Assembly: GCA_023386365.1 (NCBI GenBank)
Contig: JAEWJX010000078.1
Coordinates: 1 to 7,651, forward strand
DNA from: Actinomycetes bacterium
GTDB taxonomy: Bacteria; Actinomycetota; Actinomycetes; Actinomycetales; Microbacteriaceae
DNA: 7,651 nucleotides
Direction: 5' to 3'
Both the position numbers and the translations under genes were made by a program. Within the stretch, counting starts at the first letter, position 1, and every line of letters begins with the position of its first letter. Shown here piece by piece: positions 6,704 to 7,651 of this stretch. Below the pieces are notes generated by a model that saw nothing but the letters and a program-made list of their open reading frames with translations, was not told where the DNA came from and searched no databases.

Positions 6704-7605
6704 GCCGACACCGCCTCTTCGCTGCGGCGGCGCAACTGGGTGACCAGCACGGTCACGGTCACGATGACGAGCATGAGCACGACCGACTGAGCCGCGCCGT
6801 AGCCGAGCTGGGAGCGGCTGAACGAGGTGGTCAGGATGTTGAACACGACCGTCTGGGTGGTGCCGGCGGGTCCGCCGGCGGTGAGCGCGAGCACGATCTC
6901 GTAGACGCGCAGGAGTCCGATGGCGGCGAGCACCACGTTGAGGGTGACGGTGGGTGCCAGCACGGGGAGCTTCACCTTCCAGAAGGTCTGCCAGGGGGTG
7001 GCGCCGTCGATGACGGCCGCCTCGAGGAGGGAGTCGTCGAGGGTCTGCAGACCCGCCAGATAGAGGACGACGTTAACGCCGAAGCTCGCCCAGATGATGA
7101 CGAGGATGGTCGTCACCATCGCCCAGGCCGGGTCGGCGAGGAACGGCAGGCGGTCGGCACCGAGGTTGCTGAGCACCGAGTTGATGGCGCCGTTGCTGCC
7201 GAGGATCGATGCCCAGAGGAAGCCCAGGATGATGGGGCCGATCACGTAGGGCGAGAACACCAGCACCCGCATGAAGGTGTTGACGCGGGAGTTGCGGTTC
7301 AGCAGCAGCGCGATGCCGAGGCCGAGCGCGTTGCAGGCGAGGGTCCCGACGACGGCGATCACTGCGGTGTAGGTGGCGGCTCGCAGCACATCCGGGTCCT
7401 GGAAGAGACGCTCGTAGTTGCGGATGCCGATCATGTCGGGCGGGGTGGTGAAGCCGTCCCAGTTCGTGAAGCTGAGGTACACCGCGATCGCGATCGGGAT
7501 CAGCACGAACGCGGCGACCAGCGCGAGCGCGGGACCGATCATGACGATGTCGGTCGCAAGGTCGGTGTGGGCGGCGCGACGCCGCCGGGGTGTGATGGCC
7601 GGGGC
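6700..7605 (-). CDS. Carbohydrate ABC transporter permease, MalF/UgpA type, 5' partial
   Basis: This is an inner-membrane partner of the next permease in a CUT1 sugar importer. From the first Met at 7540-7542 there are 280 residues, with membrane helices near 5-24, 58-82, 93-113, 142-164, 200-222 and 250-270. The EAA loop begins at E174 (EAAVIDGA) and ends with LPVLAP. That Met is probably internal: the same frame stays open upstream and encodes a plausible cytoplasmic leader, APAITPRRRRAAHTDLATDI, with a basic stretch typical before the first helix. There is no ATG, GTG or TTG in frame before the sequence dissolves into the poly-G/poly-C end. I therefore call the gene 5' truncated at about 7605, with an estimated 5-15 residues missing. 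Its TGA overlaps the next ATG at 6700-6703. A solute-binding protein gene would normally lie just upstream, outside the window. Confidence 0.93.
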   Translation of the reverse strand, partial: APAITPRRRRAAHTDLATDIVMIGPALALVAAFVLIPIAIAVYLSFTNWDGFTTPPDMIGIRNYERLFQDPDVLRAATYTAVIAVVGTLACNALGLGIALLLNRNSRVNTFMRVLVFSPYVIGPIILGFLWASILGSNGAINSVLSNLGADRLPFLADPAWAMVTTILVIIWASFGVNVVLYLAGLQTLDDSLLEAAVIDGATPWQTFWKVKLPVLAPTVTLNVVLAAIGLLRVYEIVLALTAGGPAGTTQTVVFNILTTSFSRSQLGYGAAQSVVLMLVIVTVTVLVTQLRRRSEEAVSA

Positions 7606-7606
7606 C

Positions 7607-7651
7607 GGGGGGGGGGGGGGGGGGGCCCCCCCCCCCCCCGCGCCGGGGGGG
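7607..7651. other. G/C homopolymer blocks at the right contig end, probably artefact
   Basis: From 7607 there are 19 G, then 14 C (7626-7639), then GCGCC and 7 G. In the permease frame this would encode runs of Pro and Gly, unlike any permease N terminus. The G block followed by a C block is a self-complementary fold-back, as expected when poly-G read ends are assembled against their reverse complement. I infer that the bases from about 7607 on are not genomic; the neighbouring GGGGCC at 7601-7606 may be real. Confidence 0.8.

Larger units (their letters stand above)
20..7605 (-). other. Single eight-gene operon for sugar uptake and oxidative catabolism
   Basis: All eight genes run leftward. 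The junctions are ATGA at 6700-6703, 5873-5876, 3945-3948 and 1413-1416, GTGA at 2345-2348 and 565-568, and a gap of only two bases at 3155-3156. No stretch over two bases is non-coding between genes, so there is no room for an internal terminator or a separate promoter region. This supports one transcript with coupled translation. Both operon ends lie beyond the window, so the promoter, regulator, solute-binding protein and any further enzymes are not seen. Confidence 0.85.

Noticed and set aside
5858..6790. Open frame of 310 codons on the plus strand
   Set aside because: It is antisense to the second permease. The His/Arg/Asp-rich composition is what the complement of hydrophobic codons gives.
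7607..7639. G19-C14 hairpin as a transcription terminator or telomere-like structure
   Set aside because: There is no loop or U tract, it sits in front of a gene on the transcribed strand, and a matching homopolymer at the other contig end points to artefact.
1..7651. CRISPR array, tRNA, rRNA, insertion sequence or riboswitch
   Set aside because: Reading both strands showed no repeated spacer pattern, no clover-leaf or rRNA-like segment, no transposase motif and no non-coding stretch long enough to hold a leader element.

Overview
The window is GC-rich (roughly 70% by eye). All recognisable coding sequence is on the minus strand, in one run with no intergenic space. The style suggests a high-GC actinobacterium, most likely a Microbacteriaceae relative: GTG starts, four-base stop/start overlaps, carbohydrate permeases without a dedicated ATPase in view, and an excess of the hexamer GGATGC/GCATCC. 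The taxon is an inference, since there is no marker gene. The outermost bases (1-21 and about 7607-7651) are C and G homopolymer runs that look like assembly artefacts, so the window appears to be a whole short contig whose first and last genes are cut.

Reading in the direction of transcription (right to left), the genes are: an MalF/UgpA-type sugar ABC permease (5' end missing), an MalG/UgpE-type permease, a 643-residue protein of unknown function that looks like a soluble alpha-helical toroid plus beta-sandwich, an RraA-family protein, an amidohydrolase of the sugar-lactonase type, an aldo/keto reductase of the L-fucose (D-threo-aldose) 1-dehydrogenase type, a fumarylacetoacetate hydrolase (FAH) family protein of the diketo-deoxy-sugar-acid hydrolase type, and a short-chain dehydrogenase (3' end missing). 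Six of the seven junctions are 4-base ATGA or GTGA overlaps and the seventh is a 2-base gap, so this is one operon with translational coupling. No promoter, terminator, RNA gene or mobile element is visible.

The set reads as an uptake and oxidative catabolism operon for a 6-deoxyhexose or related aldose (L-fucose, L-rhamnose, L-galactose or D-arabinose type). The permeases import sugar or oligosaccharide. The aldo/keto reductase oxidises the aldose at C1 to a lactone, and the amidohydrolase opens the lactone to the aldonate. A dehydratase, not in the window, would give the 2-keto-3-deoxy acid. The short-chain dehydrogenase would oxidise that at C4, and the FAH protein would split the diketo acid into pyruvate and a hydroxy acid such as lactate. 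Two genes are not explained by this textbook route: the RraA-like protein, which may be an aldolase or decarboxylase side branch, and the 643-residue protein, which may process the imported saccharide. These are the most interesting parts of the window.
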